Positions 33,203 through 41,786 of a DNA stretch of 64,000 bases are shown here, one piece after another. Numbering within the stretch: the stretch's first letter is position 1; each line of letters opens with the position of its first letter. The stretch is from Natronoglomus mannanivorans (GTDB lineage Archaea > Halobacteriota > Halobacteria > Halobacteriales > Natrialbaceae). The DNA lies in assembly GCA_025517485.1 (NCBI GenBank), contig JAOPKB010000003.1, positions 124,001-188,000 of the forward strand, given 5' to 3'. The translations under genes and the position numbers were made by a program. A model generated the notes under the pieces. It had not been told where the DNA came from. It worked only from the letters and a program-made list of their open reading frames with translations, and did no database searches.

Positions 33203-36200
33203 ATGGCCACGGAGCCGAGCGACGACCCGGCCGCCGATCGACGGGCGAACTACGACTACACCAGCGACGAGGTCGACCGACCGGCGCTCGTCGACGACCT
33301 CGAGCGCGTCGTCTCCGGGGACATCCGGTTCGACTCGTACTCGCGGGAACTGTACGCGACCGACGCCAGCCCCTACGAGGTGACGCCGATCGGCGTCGTC
33401 TTCCCGCGGTCGACCGCGGACGTCGTTGGGGTAATGGAGTACTGCGCCTACCGCGAGATTCCCGTCCTTCCGCGGGGCGGCGGGACGAGTCTCGCCGGTC
33501 AGTCGGTCAACCGCGCGGTCGTCCTCGATTTCACGCGGTACATGAACGAAATCCGTGAGATCGATCCCGACGAGCGACGGGCGACCGTCCAGCCGGGAAC
33601 GATCCTCGGGACTCTCGACGAGGCGCTCGCGCCTCACGACTTAAAGTTCGCACCCGACCCCGCCTGGGGCGACAAAAGCGCCGTCGGCGGCGCGATCGGA
33701 AACAATTCGACGGGCGCACACTCCCTGCAGTACGGGAAGACCGACGCCTACGTCGAGGAGTGCGAGGTCGTCCTCGCCGACGGCACCGTCACCCACTTCG
33801 GCGAGGTGACTCTCGAGGAACTCGACGCGCGCGCGGACCCCGACGGCGACCTCGAGGCGCGGATCTACGCCGAGGTTTCGCGGATCATCGACGAGGACGG
33901 AGACGCGATCGACGCGGCCTACCCCGACCTCAAGCGCAACGTCTCGGGGTACAACCTCGACCGCCTGATCGCCGAGGCCCGCGGCGAGACGCTCCCCGGG
34001 GACGAGGAGACCGGCGATCCGGGAACCGTCAATCTCGCGCGCCTGCTGGCCGGCAGCGAGGGAACGCTCGCGATCGTCACTGAAGCGACGGTCGCCCTCG
34101 AGCCGGTGCCGGAGACGAAGGCGGTCAGTTTGCTCTGTTACGGGGACCTCCACGACGCGATGGCGGACGTCCAGCCGATCCTGGCCCACGATCCAGCCGC
34201 CGTAGAGGTGCTCGACGGCGTGTTGATCGACCTCGCCCGCGGCACCGCGGAGTTCGGGCCGGTCACCGAGATGCTCCCCGAAGGCACCAACGCCGTCCTG
34301 CTGGTCGAGTTCTACGCCGACGACGCCGCGGCGGGTCGGGAGAAGATCGCCGGCCTGCTCGCGGATCGCTGTCCGACGGCCGAGCCGGCGGGTGCGCCCG
34401 CGGCCAACGCACCGCGATCCGACGCCGAGGCGATCGCCCTCGAGGCCCTCGAGGCCTACGACGAGGCCGAGCGGGCCACACTCTGGAAGCTCCGCAAGTC
34501 CGGACTCCCGATCTTGCTCTCGCGGACGACCGACGAGAAGCACATGTCGTTCATCGAGGACACCGCGGTCCCGCCCGAGAAGTTACCGGAGTTCGTCGAG
34601 CGCTTCGAAGCCATCCTCGAGTCCCACGACACCTACGCCAGCTTCTACGCGCACGCGGGACCCGGCGTGTTGCACATCCGGCCGCTGGTGAACACGAAGA
34701 CCGACGTCGGCCTCGAGCAGTTACACGGTATCGCCGACGACGTGACCGACCTCGTCGTCGAGTTAGGGGGGTCGGTCTCGGGCGAACACGGCGACGGCCG
34801 CGCACGCACACAGTGGAACCGGAAGCTGTACGGCGACGAGCTCTGGGATACTTTTCGGGACCTGAAGACGGCGTTCGACCCCGACTGGTTGCTCAACCCC
34901 GGGCAGGTCTGTGGCGACGTCGACCTCCGGGAGAACCTCCGGTTCGACCCCGACTACGAGTTCGAGGCCGGTTTCGAACCGGCGCTGAACTGGGAGAACG
35001 ACAACGGAATGCAGGGCATGGTCGAACTCTGTCACGGCTGTGGCGGCTGCCGGGGCGAGCAGGAGACGACCGGCGGCGTCATGTGCCCGACCTTCCGGGC
35101 GAGTCGCGAGGAGATCACCAGCACCCGCGGCCGGGCGAACGCGCTCCGACAGGCGATGAGCGGCGATCTCGAGACAGCCTACTCCGACGAGTTCGTCGAG
35201 GAGGTGATGGACCTCTGTATCGGCTGCAAGGGCTGTGCGATCGACTGCCCCAGCGAGGTCGACATGGCGAAGCTCAAAGCCGAGGTCACCCACGAATACC
35301 ACCAGCGCAATGGCGCGACCCTCCGAGACCGACTGTTCGCCCGCGTCGAGGACCTCTCGCGACTCGGGAGCGCGCTCGCGCCCGTCTCGAACGTCGCAGC
35401 GAGAGTTCCGGGAAGCCGGTGGGTGCTCGAGAAGACGGTCGGTATCGCGGCCGACCGACCGTTGCCGACCTTCTACCCGAACACGTTCCGCGACTGGTTC
35501 GAGCGGCGAGGCGGCGAAGCCGCCTCGAAAGAACGAGCGCAGGAAGCGCGAGAACGGCGAGGTGGCGAAGCGACCTCGGGAGAACGGCGAGGTGGCGAAG
35601 CGACCTCGGGAGAACAGCGAGGCGGCTCGACGGTCTCCGAATCCGACGCCCGACGGAAGGCCGTCGTCTACCCCGACACCTATACCAACTACAGCCACCC
35701 CGATGCCGGCAAGGCCGCCGTCCGAGTACTCGAGGCCGCCGGCATCCGCGTCACCGTCCCCGACGACCTCGGCGATACCGGTCGACCGGCCTTCTCGAAG
35801 GGGTTCCTCGAGCGCGCTCGAGACACGGCTCTGGAGAACGTCTCCACGCTGGTACCGCTGATCGAGGACGGCTGGGACGTCGTCGTGATCGAACCCTCCG
35901 ACGCGGTAATGCTCCAGTTAGACTACCGCGACCTTCTCTCCGGACCGGACGTCCAGACGGTCTCGGCGAACACCTACGGCGTCTGCGAGTACCTCGACCG
36001 GTTCGGGCTGGACGAACACCTCGAGACAAGTGCTCGAGGGTCGCTCACCTACCACGGCCACTGCCACCAGAAGGCGACCGCGAAAGACCACCACGCCGTC
36101 GGCGTCCTCCGGCGGGCGGGGTACGCGGTCGACCCGCTCGACTCGGGCTGTTGTGGAATGGCCGGCAGTTTCGGCTACGAGGCCGAACACGCCTCGATGA

Positions 36201-36361
36201 GCGACGCCATCGCCGCGATCCTCTTCGACCAGATCGACGAGAGCGACGGCGACCGTGTCGTCGCACCCGGCGCGTCCTGTCGGACGCAACTCGAGGGACG
36301 AAACGGTGTCGTCGAGTCGCCACCGACGCCGATCGAGGTGCTGGCCGAGAGCCTCGAGTGA
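33203..36361 (+). CDS. FAD-binding and 4Fe-4S oxidoreductase fusion (GlcD/D-lactate dehydrogenase type with CCG domains)
   Basis: A 1,052-aa three-part protein. The FAD_binding_4 (PCMH) domain is at about 50-230 (LPRGGGTSLAGQSV, GAIGNNSTGAHSL), the FAD-oxidase C-terminal domain at about 240-570 (SVSGEHGDGRARTQWNR, DPDWLLNPGQVC). Two Fe-S motifs follow at about 610 (ELCHGCGGCRG with later CPTF) and 671 (CIGCKGCAIDCPSEVD). After a linker with 10-residue repeats (about 766-810) come two CCG heterodisulfide-reductase-like motifs (HGHCHQK at about 950, SGCCGMAGSFG at about 982). It oxidises a 2-hydroxyacid such as D-lactate or glycolate and passes electrons to a carrier; the substrate is not known. 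Confidence 0.88.
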   Translation: MATEPSDDPAADRRANYDYTSDEVDRPALVDDLERVVSGDIRFDSYSRELYATDASPYEVTPIGVVFPRSTADVVGVMEYCAYREIPVLPRGGGTSLAGQSVNRAVVLDFTRYMNEIREIDPDERRATVQPGTILGTLDEALAPHDLKFAPDPAWGDKSAVGGAIGNNSTGAHSLQYGKTDAYVEECEVVLADGTVTHFGEVTLEELDARADPDGDLEARIYAEVSRIIDEDGDAIDAAYPDLKRNVSGYNLDRLIAEARGETLPGDEETGDPGTVNLARLLAGSEGTLAIVTEATVALEPVPETKAVSLLCYGDLHDAMADVQPILAHDPAAVEVLDGVLIDLARGTAEFGPVTEMLPEGTNAVLLVEFYADDAAAGREKIAGLLADRCPTAEPAGAPAANAPRSDAEAIALEALEAYDEAERATLWKLRKSGLPILLSRTTDEKHMSFIEDTAVPPEKLPEFVERFEAILESHDTYASFYAHAGPGVLHIRPLVNTKTDVGLEQLHGIADDVTDLVVELGGSVSGEHGDGRARTQWNRKLYGDELWDTFRDLKTAFDPDWLLNPGQVCGDVDLRENLRFDPDYEFEAGFEPALNWENDNGMQGMVELCHGCGGCRGEQETTGGVMCPTFRASREEITSTRGRANALRQAMSGDLETAYSDEFVEEVMDLCIGCKGCAIDCPSEVDMAKLKAEVTHEYHQRNGATLRDRLFARVEDLSRLGSALAPVSNVAARVPGSRWVLEKTVGIAADRPLPTFYPNTFRDWFERRGGEAASKERAQEARERRGGEATSGERRGGEATSGEQRGGSTVSESDARRKAVVYPDTYTNYSHPDAGKAAVRVLEAAGIRVTVPDDLGDTGRPAFSKGFLERARDTALENVSTLVPLIEDGWDVVVIEPSDAVMLQLDYRDLLSGPDVQTVSANTYGVCEYLDRFGLDEHLETSARGSLTYHGHCHQKATAKDHHAVGVLRRAGYAVDPLDSGCCGMAGSFGYEAEHASMSDAIAAILFDQIDESDGDRVVAPGASCRTQLEGRNGVVESPPTPIEVLAESLE
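35551..35610. repeat. In-frame 30-bp tandem repeat in the oxidoreductase linker
   Basis: Two identical 30-bp units (35551-35580, 35581-35610), then a diverged third start (AGAACAGCGAGG), preceded by a degenerate unit at 35500-35530. They encode ERRGGEATSG-type decapeptides. The repeat lies between the second ferredoxin motif and the CCG domains, where length change is tolerated. Confidence 0.85.
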
Positions 36362-36626
36362 GATCGCAAGTCTCCGTCGGACGTGAAAGAGACGAGGAAA
36401 GAAGAGAGCAAGAGAGGAAGACGCGATCCGAGAGAGAGGAGACGTAAACCGCCTCCCGAGACGTCGTCGCCGCAGAACGCGGGCTCGAGGACGACCGGAG
36501 ACTCCTCGGCCGCTCGAGTTTCGAACGAGAGGACTGAATTCATCGATGGAGAGCCAGAATCGGAAGGCCACGTAGCGCCCCGCATCGCAAGGTTAAAGGC
36601 CGAATCGTTGGGAGTTACGAACAGGA

Positions 36627-36890
36627 ATGATCGAGGTACCTCTCCAGACAATCGACAACATGTTGATGCCGTTTCACGTTGGGCATATCCTCCTCGGGGC
36701 GTTCGCGTTGGCTATTCTGGGTACACTGCCGTTGAAATCGATGAAGGTAGTCGGGCTCAACATCATCGCCTTCGGTGCGATTTTCCTCCTGCTTCCCGTA
36801 GACATGGCCGGCAACACCATCGTCTACAGACTGTTCGGTGCGGTTCTGGTCATCGTCGGACCGATGTTGTACGCCGCTGCCGATAGTTGA
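36627..36890 (+). CDS. 87-aa three-helix membrane protein, hypothetical
   Basis: A small hydrophobic protein with helices at about 17-35 (HVGHILLGAFALAILGTLP), 40-60 (VVGLNIIAFGAIFLLLPVD) and 62-83 (NTIVYRLFGAVLVIVGPML). It has no known motif. A TATA-like GGTTAAAGG lies about 33 bp upstream and CAGGA just before the ATG may act in initiation. It is convergent with the siroheme decarboxylase gene, 100 bp away. Confidence 0.65.
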   Translation: MIEVPLQTIDNMLMPFHVGHILLGAFALAILGTLPLKSMKVVGLNIIAFGAIFLLLPVDMAGNTIVYRLFGAVLVIVGPMLYAAADS

Positions 36891-36990
36891 GACGAACGGA
36901 GACGACAATCGATTTTCAGCCCGCTCTGCCCGTATCACACTCGTACCCGATTCGTTCGTACTGTACCCCTGTTCGTCCGACAGTCGACGG

Positions 36991-38079
36991 TTACTGCCCG
37001 ACGAGTTCGTCGTAGCGCGCACCCGTCTGTTTCAGCGTCGCCGCAGAGTAGAGTCGCTCGTGACTGACCGGCAGGTACTCGGCGGCGAGTTCGTCGATCT
37101 TGGCGTCGACGGCTTCCTGATCGCGACCGTGGATCATCGTAAACAGGTTGTAGGACCACCCCTGCTCGGGACGACGCGGCCGGTGATAACAGAGCGTGAC
37201 GTAGGGCAGTTCTCCCGCCCGCTCTCCGCGCTCGTCGAGTTCCTCGTCGGGGACGTCCCAGACGACCATGCAGTTGGCGTCGAATCCCGTCACGACGTGG
37301 TTGACGATACAGCCGATCCGCTTGAGACAGCCGTCGGCTTGCAACCGGTCGATCGCCTCGAGAACGTCGTCGACCGGGGCCTCGAGTTTCGCTGCGACGT
37401 CCCGATACGGTGTCAGTGACAGCGGGAACCCGTCTTGGATCGCGAGCAGCAGATCGCAGTCGAACGCGGAGAGGTCGGTGGCGGCGTCCTCGCTGATCCG
37501 GGTCGCCGAGGCGTCGGTCTCGGGGGTCTTGGTCTGAGACGCTGTCTCGGCTCCCCCGTCGACCGACACCGACGCGAGGCTCTCGCGGGCGAACTGATCA
37601 GCGTTGACGACTGGGAACTCGAGGTCGATGTAGTAGTCGGTCAGCATCGGCAAGACGAGTACCTCGCAGCCGGTTCGCTCCTCGATCTCCTCGAGGATGC
37701 GATCGCGCGTGGTTCGCGAGCCGGCGGTGACGACGAACCACATGTTCCACTCGTGGTCGCGTTCGTAGTTGTGGTTGACCTGCCGGTAGCCGTTGATCAC
37801 GTCGGCGACCTCGTCGAAGCGGTCGGCCGGTGCTCGGACCGCCGCGAGCGTCGAGGAACCGATCACCGGCGGGTTGAGAACCGCGCCGAACCGCCGGAGA
37901 ATGCCCGCGTTCCGGAGTCGTTCGACGCGCTCGAGTGCCTCGTCCTCGTCGATTCCGAGGGCGTCACCGACGGCTCGGAAGGGGCGTTGCTCGACCGGGA
38001 ACCCGCTCTGGTAGCCGTCGATCAACGCGGCGTCGACGTCGTCCAGCGTGGCGCGCCAATCGCCCGACTGGTGGCTCAT
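36991..38079 (-). CDS. Siroheme decarboxylase-type AhbA/AhbB fusion (Lrp/AsnC-like fold)
   Basis: A 362-aa protein made of two homologous halves (about 1-175 and 195-362), each a winged helix followed by a ferredoxin-like RAM domain; the halves share PF/PYRxVxxxLxxxxxxxLEAIDRLxxxGxLKRIG-type sequence, for example ERVERLRNAGILRRFGAV and EAIDRLQADGCLKRIGCIV. This is the siroheme decarboxylase AhbA/AhbB architecture, which turns siroheme into 12,18-didecarboxysiroheme in the alternative heme route. Such genes are often mislabelled as AsnC regulators. The ATG at 38079 is preferred; the upstream 67 codons are not protein-like. Confidence 0.85.
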   Translation of the reverse strand: MSHQSGDWRATLDDVDAALIDGYQSGFPVEQRPFRAVGDALGIDEDEALERVERLRNAGILRRFGAVLNPPVIGSSTLAAVRAPADRFDEVADVINGYRQVNHNYERDHEWNMWFVVTAGSRTTRDRILEEIEERTGCEVLVLPMLTDYYIDLEFPVVNADQFARESLASVSVDGGAETASQTKTPETDASATRISEDAATDLSAFDCDLLLAIQDGFPLSLTPYRDVAAKLEAPVDDVLEAIDRLQADGCLKRIGCIVNHVVTGFDANCMVVWDVPDEELDERGERAGELPYVTLCYHRPRRPEQGWSYNLFTMIHGRDQEAVDAKIDELAAEYLPVSHERLYSAATLKQTGARYDELVGQ

Positions 38080-38267
38080 TGGCAGGTCTAGGGACGACCG
38101 GAAGGTAGTGCTTTCGGGTCTGGTCGATGGCGGGACAGAGACGGGCTCCAGCGCGTCGTGATACCCGATCCGGAAGGCATCGGGGACAGAATGCAACGAA
38201 CGTCCGTTACGGTGTCTGGGAGGCTGGAAACGGGACACTTTTGCGACGCCCAGCCCAACACGCTCAC

Positions 38268-39350
38268 ATGGCACAGGCAACCCAGGAGTTCGGCGAGTGG
38301 CCGCTGAAACGCCTGATGACGGAAGTCGTCGGGTCGGGCCACAAGTCGGCCGACGACATGACCCGCGAACAGGCTCGCGAGGCGTTCCAGCGCATCCTCG
38401 CGGACGAACCCGACCACCTCACCCTCGGCGCGTTCTGGCTGGCCAACCGCTGGAAGCGCAACACTCCCGAAGAGCTGGCCGCCTACACCGACGTCATGCT
38501 CGAGGAATCGGTCGACAGCGTCCAACCGAACTGCGACCCCGTCGACTGCGGGGCGAACTACGACGGGAAACACACGAGCGCGGTGCTCGGCGTCGGCGCC
38601 GGTGCCGTCGCCGCCGCCGCGGGCACGCCGGTCGTAGTCCACTCCGGCGACCGCGTCCCGACCCAGAAGGCGTGTGCGTACAAACACGTCCTCGACGAAC
38701 TCGGCGTCCGAACCGAACTCGAGCCCGAAGAGAGCGCCGCGATGGTCGACGAGACCGGCTTCGGCTTCTACTACCAGCCGAACTTCAACCCCGGCATCCA
38801 CGCGCTGTGGGAGCGACGCGACCAGATGGGCGTGCGTACGTTCGTCAACACGATCGAGACCGTCGCCAACCCCGCCGGCGCCGACGTCCACCTCGGCTCG
38901 TTCTACCATCTCGCGTTCGCGAAGAAGACCACCGACCTCGTCAAGGAAAGCGAGGAACTCGACTTCTCGCGGGTCATCATGTTCCAGGGGTTGGAAGGGT
39001 ACGACGACATCCGACCCGGCTATACGAAGGTTGCCGAGTGGACTCGAGGGACCGACGAGAGCGACGAAACGTTCGAGGACTACGAGATCGAAACCGCCGA
39101 GTACGGCATGGATCTGGAGAGCGAGGATCTCGAGGTCTCGAACCTCGAGACCGACTCGGCGGCGATCACCGAAGCGGTACTGGCCGGCGAGCGCGAGGAC
39201 GCCTTCGCCGACGCCATCGCGCTCAACGGGGCGTTCCGGATCTACGCCCGCCGCGACGTCGATAGTCTAGAAGAGGGCCTCGAGCGCGCTCGCGAGGTCA
39301 TCGCCGACGGAAGCGCCGAGGCGGTGCTCGAGGAGTTGCGGGCGTTCTGA
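38268..39350 (+). CDS. Anthranilate phosphoribosyltransferase-like protein (TrpD2/YbiB type)
   Basis: A 360-aa protein with the glycosyl-transferase family 3 fold: helical N-terminal domain (about 1-75, with LADEPDHLTLGAFWLANRW) and a phosphoribosyl-binding domain with NYDGKHTSAVLGVGAGAV (about 95-112, glycine-rich), VHSGDRVPTQKACAYKHVLDE (split at 130-150), FGFYYQPNFNPGIHALW and RTFVNTIETVANPAGADV. It is like TrpD but likely a TrpD2 relative; the true substrate is not known. The last 24 codons occur again at two downstream sites (40188-40263, 41741-41785), marking insertion junctions. Confidence 0.8.
   Translation: MAQATQEFGEWPLKRLMTEVVGSGHKSADDMTREQAREAFQRILADEPDHLTLGAFWLANRWKRNTPEELAAYTDVMLEESVDSVQPNCDPVDCGANYDGKHTSAVLGVGAGAVAAAAGTPVVVHSGDRVPTQKACAYKHVLDELGVRTELEPEESAAMVDETGFGFYYQPNFNPGIHALWERRDQMGVRTFVNTIETVANPAGADVHLGSFYHLAFAKKTTDLVKESEELDFSRVIMFQGLEGYDDIRPGYTKVAEWTRGTDESDETFEDYEIETAEYGMDLESEDLEVSNLETDSAAITEAVLAGEREDAFADAIALNGAFRIYARRDVDSLEEGLERAREVIADGSAEAVLEELRAF
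39275..39350 (+). repeat. TrpD2-like 3'-end repeat, copy A (in the intact gene)
   Basis: Last 76 bp of the intact gene including the stop codon. 75 of 76 bases match 40188-40263; the 45-bp end matches 41741-41785 at 40 of 45 or better. Confidence 0.9.
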
Positions 39351-39355
39351 GAGCG

Positions 39356-39889
39356 TTACGATTTTTCGGAATTTGATTCCGATTCCGATTCTGGGGTAGA
39401 CTCCGCTACCGATTCGATCGCCCGTCGATAGAGATCGTCACCGATCCAGAACCCGGCGTCTCGGAGTTCTGACATCGCCGTCTCGATATCGACCGTCTCG
39501 TCACGAGCCGCCCTGAGTAGAATTCCAACGACTCCCGTGATCGTCAAGTCGTGTCGCCGCGCAACGGTCCGTCCATCGCGTTCGTTGATGAGAACGAGAT
39601 CGGCGTCCCGCTCGAGGGCGAGTGCGATCGCAGCGGCTTCTCCCGCGTCGAGTTCCGAGCGAAGCTCGCGAACCAGTTCCCGGTTCTCGGCGGGCTGGAC
39701 GGAGACGAAATCGCTCTCGAGTAGCGTTTCGAGTCGGCCGACACCATCCTCGCCCGCCAGGAGTTCGGTTTGGACGGCGTCCGGAACGACGATCGACTCG
39801 AACTGTTCGGGGAGGACGTCGAGTCGGTCGGCGAGCGCGAGGTTGAGAAGTGGCGACGTGTTCGAGACGACGACCTCACTCGAGGGCAT
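39356..39889 (-). CDS. DUF3368 family PIN-like toxin
   Basis: A 177-aa protein. DUF3368 proteins are PIN-domain relatives, usually paired with UPF0175 antitoxins. The VVVSNTSPLLNLA motif (6-18) and the ETLLESDFVSVQP, ELDAGEAAAIALALERDADLVLINERDGR (split) region with Glu84-like and Asp residues match the metal-binding acidic residues of the fold. The end (SESESNSEKS) is an unusual Ser/Glu repeat tail. It overlaps its antitoxin gene by 14 bp, so the two are translationally coupled. RNase activity is inferred. Confidence 0.82.
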   Translation of the reverse strand: MPSSEVVVSNTSPLLNLALADRLDVLPEQFESIVVPDAVQTELLAGEDGVGRLETLLESDFVSVQPAENRELVRELRSELDAGEAAAIALALERDADLVLINERDGRTVARRHDLTITGVVGILLRAARDETVDIETAMSELRDAGFWIGDDLYRRAIESVAESTPESESESNSEKS

Positions 39890-40124
39890 ACGCGAGATCT
39901 TCGTCGAGTTCCTCGTCGGTGTAGTGGCGCTCGACGCCGCGCTCACCGAGTCGTTTTCCGAAGTCGTGTTTCGAGAGCTCGGCGAGTTCGCGCGCCTTGC
40001 CGAAGGAGAGCACACCGCGAGCGTAGAGCGAGATGGCGAGTTCCTCACGCATGACGCCTTCGCGTTCGTCCTCCGGGAGCCGAAGGGCGTCGTAGACCTC
40101 GTCCGAGATCTCGATTGCGGCCAT
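39876..40124 (-). CDS. UPF0175 family antitoxin
   Basis: An 82-aa protein with IEISDEVYDALRLPEDER at the N-terminus, then a helix-turn-helix segment (LAISLYARGVLSFGKARELAELSKHDFG split around residue 40) characteristic of UPF0175, and a charged C-terminal tail that would cover the toxin. First gene of the pair with the DUF3368 protein. A TATA-like box (ACGTTTATTG, 40148-40157) is 28 bp from the ATG, so transcription is self-contained. The pair sits between two copies of a gene-end repeat, suggesting arrival by insertion. Confidence 0.82.
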   Translation of the reverse strand: MAAIEISDEVYDALRLPEDEREGVMREELAISLYARGVLSFGKARELAELSKHDFGKRLGERGVERHYTDEELDEDLAYALE

Positions 40125-40147
40125 AGGAATCTGTTGTATCGAAGCAT

Positions 40148-40157
40148 CAATAAACGT
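40148..40157 (-). promoter_or_regulatory. TATA-like promoter of the UPF0175/DUF3368 operon
   Basis: ACGTTTATTG on the minus strand centred 28 bp before 40124. Confidence 0.6.
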
Positions 40158-40187
40158 TCTCCCGTTCCCCTCCCGCCGTCCGAGAAG

Positions 40188-40263
40188 GGGCCTCGAGCGC
40201 GCTCGAGAGGTCATCGCCGACGGAAGCGCCGAGGCGGTGCTCGAGGAGTTGCGGGCGTTCTGA
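40188..40263 (+). repeat. TrpD2-like 3'-end repeat, copy B (gene remnant)
   Basis: Matches the last 76 bp of the TrpD2-like gene at 39275-39350 with a single C to A change (CGC to CGA), which is synonymous for Arg. It ends with the same stop codon. The upstream part of the gene is absent here, so it is a remnant or attachment-type repeat. Confidence 0.92.
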
Positions 40264-40394
40264 CTGGCGGCAGGAGTTTTCGTTTCGTATAGGAGCATTC
40301 GACCGAATCCGTACGGATAGCCTCGAGGACGTGTACACGCCACTTCCGACGTGTAATGCAGGACGTTTTTGTTTTAACGTAGAACATTCCTCGT

Positions 40395-41705
40395 ATGAAT
40401 CGAAGATCCTACCTCCAGGGAGTCGGAGTCGGAGGCGGGATCGTCGCACTCGCAGGCTGTCTCGGGAGCGACGATTCACTCGAGGACCCCGGCGGGACGG
40501 TTTCGCTGTCGACAACCGGGGGCGACGACAGCTGGCCCCAGCTGGCACACGACGCCCGAAACTCGCGCTACGCTCCCGGAGCCTCGGTGCCGACGGGTGA
40601 CGTCGAGGTGGTCTGGCGGGAGTTTGGCGATCGGCCGCTGTCCCACCCGGTGATCGACGACGCGGTCTACCTCACCGACCGGTGGAACGGAAGTTCGGCG
40701 TACGCGCTGGCGCCGGACGACGGAGCGGAATTGTGGCGCGATCCGAGCGAGGCGGAGGCACACGTCACTCCTGCGCTGGTCGACGGGATCCTGAGCGTGG
40801 CGCGAACGGAGCCACAATCACTCCACGCCCTCGATGCGTCGTCCGGGACGACAGCGTGGACCCGGGAACTCGAGTTCGATCTGCCGATCCACCCCGAGAT
40901 ACCGCCGTTCGCTCAGACCGTCTCCGACGGCCGGATCGTCGCCGGTACGTGGGGCGGGGTTTGCGCCGTCGACGCCGATTCCGGAACCGTCCGCTGGGAC
41001 GAACACTTCGACGGCGATGGATCGAGGCAGGGAGGGGCGACGCCCGCAGTGCTGGACGGTCGCGTGTTCACGTTTCCGAGGGGGTACACAGACGAGGTGA
41101 TACCGGTGTACGCGTTCGATGCGACGACGGGTGAGCGCGAGTGGAAAGCGACCCTCGAGTTCGACGAAGACCGGTGGCTAACTGGTCATCCAGTCGCCGG
41201 CGGCGATCACGTCTACGTTCTCGCGACGAAATCGACCGCTCACTCCCTGGCGGGAGAAGACGACAGCAGATCGGGATCAGACGCCACACAGCAATTGATT
41301 GCCCTCGACGCGACGTCCGGATCGGTCGACTGGCGATGGGACGTCCCCGGACACGCCCACGATCCGCCGGCGCTGGCCGAGGACGTGCTGTTCCTCGGCC
41401 AGTCCCACCCCGACACGGACGGTAGCACGTTAGTTACCCTCGACGCGACGAAGGGAGAACCGATCTGGGTTGCAGAGACCAACGACACCGACGTGCACAC
41501 ACCGACGGTAACCAACGAGTTCGTCTGCGTCTCTCACGGCGGTGACGTTGCAGCGTTCGCCGTCGAGGACGGTTCGCTCGAGTGGGAATTCGATCCCGAC
41601 GACGTCGTCACCTCTGTGGCCGTCGCTGGCGAGCGCGTGTACGCACTGACGAACCTTCCGCTCGGGACCCACTCGAACGGAGTCGTCGCCCTCGAAGGTG
41701 CGTGA
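40395..41705 (+). CDS. PQQ-binding-like beta-propeller lipoprotein
   Basis: A 436-aa secreted protein. The N-terminus NRRSYLQGVGVGGGIVALAGC has a twin-arginine motif and a lipobox (LAGC, Cys22), so it is predicted to be Tat-exported and lipid-anchored. Then a seven- to eight-bladed PQQ-like propeller: repeats end in WRE/ELWRD, TTAWTRELEF, GTVRWDEHFDG, EREWKATLEF, GSVDWRWDVPG, GEPIWVAETN and GSLEWEFDPDD. Such propellers act in redox or scaffold roles; there is no clear PQQ active site. Gene sits between two copies of the TrpD2-like 3'-end repeat. Confidence 0.85.
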   Translation: MNRRSYLQGVGVGGGIVALAGCLGSDDSLEDPGGTVSLSTTGGDDSWPQLAHDARNSRYAPGASVPTGDVEVVWREFGDRPLSHPVIDDAVYLTDRWNGSSAYALAPDDGAELWRDPSEAEAHVTPALVDGILSVARTEPQSLHALDASSGTTAWTRELEFDLPIHPEIPPFAQTVSDGRIVAGTWGGVCAVDADSGTVRWDEHFDGDGSRQGGATPAVLDGRVFTFPRGYTDEVIPVYAFDATTGEREWKATLEFDEDRWLTGHPVAGGDHVYVLATKSTAHSLAGEDDSRSGSDATQQLIALDATSGSVDWRWDVPGHAHDPPALAEDVLFLGQSHPDTDGSTLVTLDATKGEPIWVAETNDTDVHTPTVTNEFVCVSHGGDVAAFAVEDGSLEWEFDPDDVVTSVAVAGERVYALTNLPLGTHSNGVVALEGA

Positions 41706-41740
41706 AGACTCCCTCTCGACGCACACGCCGCGAGGGGTCT

Positions 41741-41785
41741 GACGGCAGCGCCGAGGCGGTGCTCGAGGACCTGCGGGCGTTCTAA
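41741..41785 (+). repeat. TrpD2-like 3'-end repeat, copy C (gene remnant)
   Basis: 45 bp encoding DGSAEAVLEDLRAF with TAA stop. Against copy A the changes are GGA to GGC, GAG to GAC (Glu to Asp), TTG to CTG and TGA to TAA: three synonymous or stop-neutral and one conservative. This looks like the end of a diverged allele of the same gene, directly abutting the desuccinylase gene (its stop is 2 bp away). Confidence 0.85.
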
Positions 41786-41786
41786 C

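Noticed and set aside
36991..38079. Plain Lrp/AsnC transcription regulator
   Set aside because: The two fused halves match the siroheme decarboxylase arrangement better than the single-domain-pair regulator.
39351..41786. Transposon or insertion sequence
   Set aside because: No transposase or inverted terminal repeats; the repeated sequence is the end of a protein gene.
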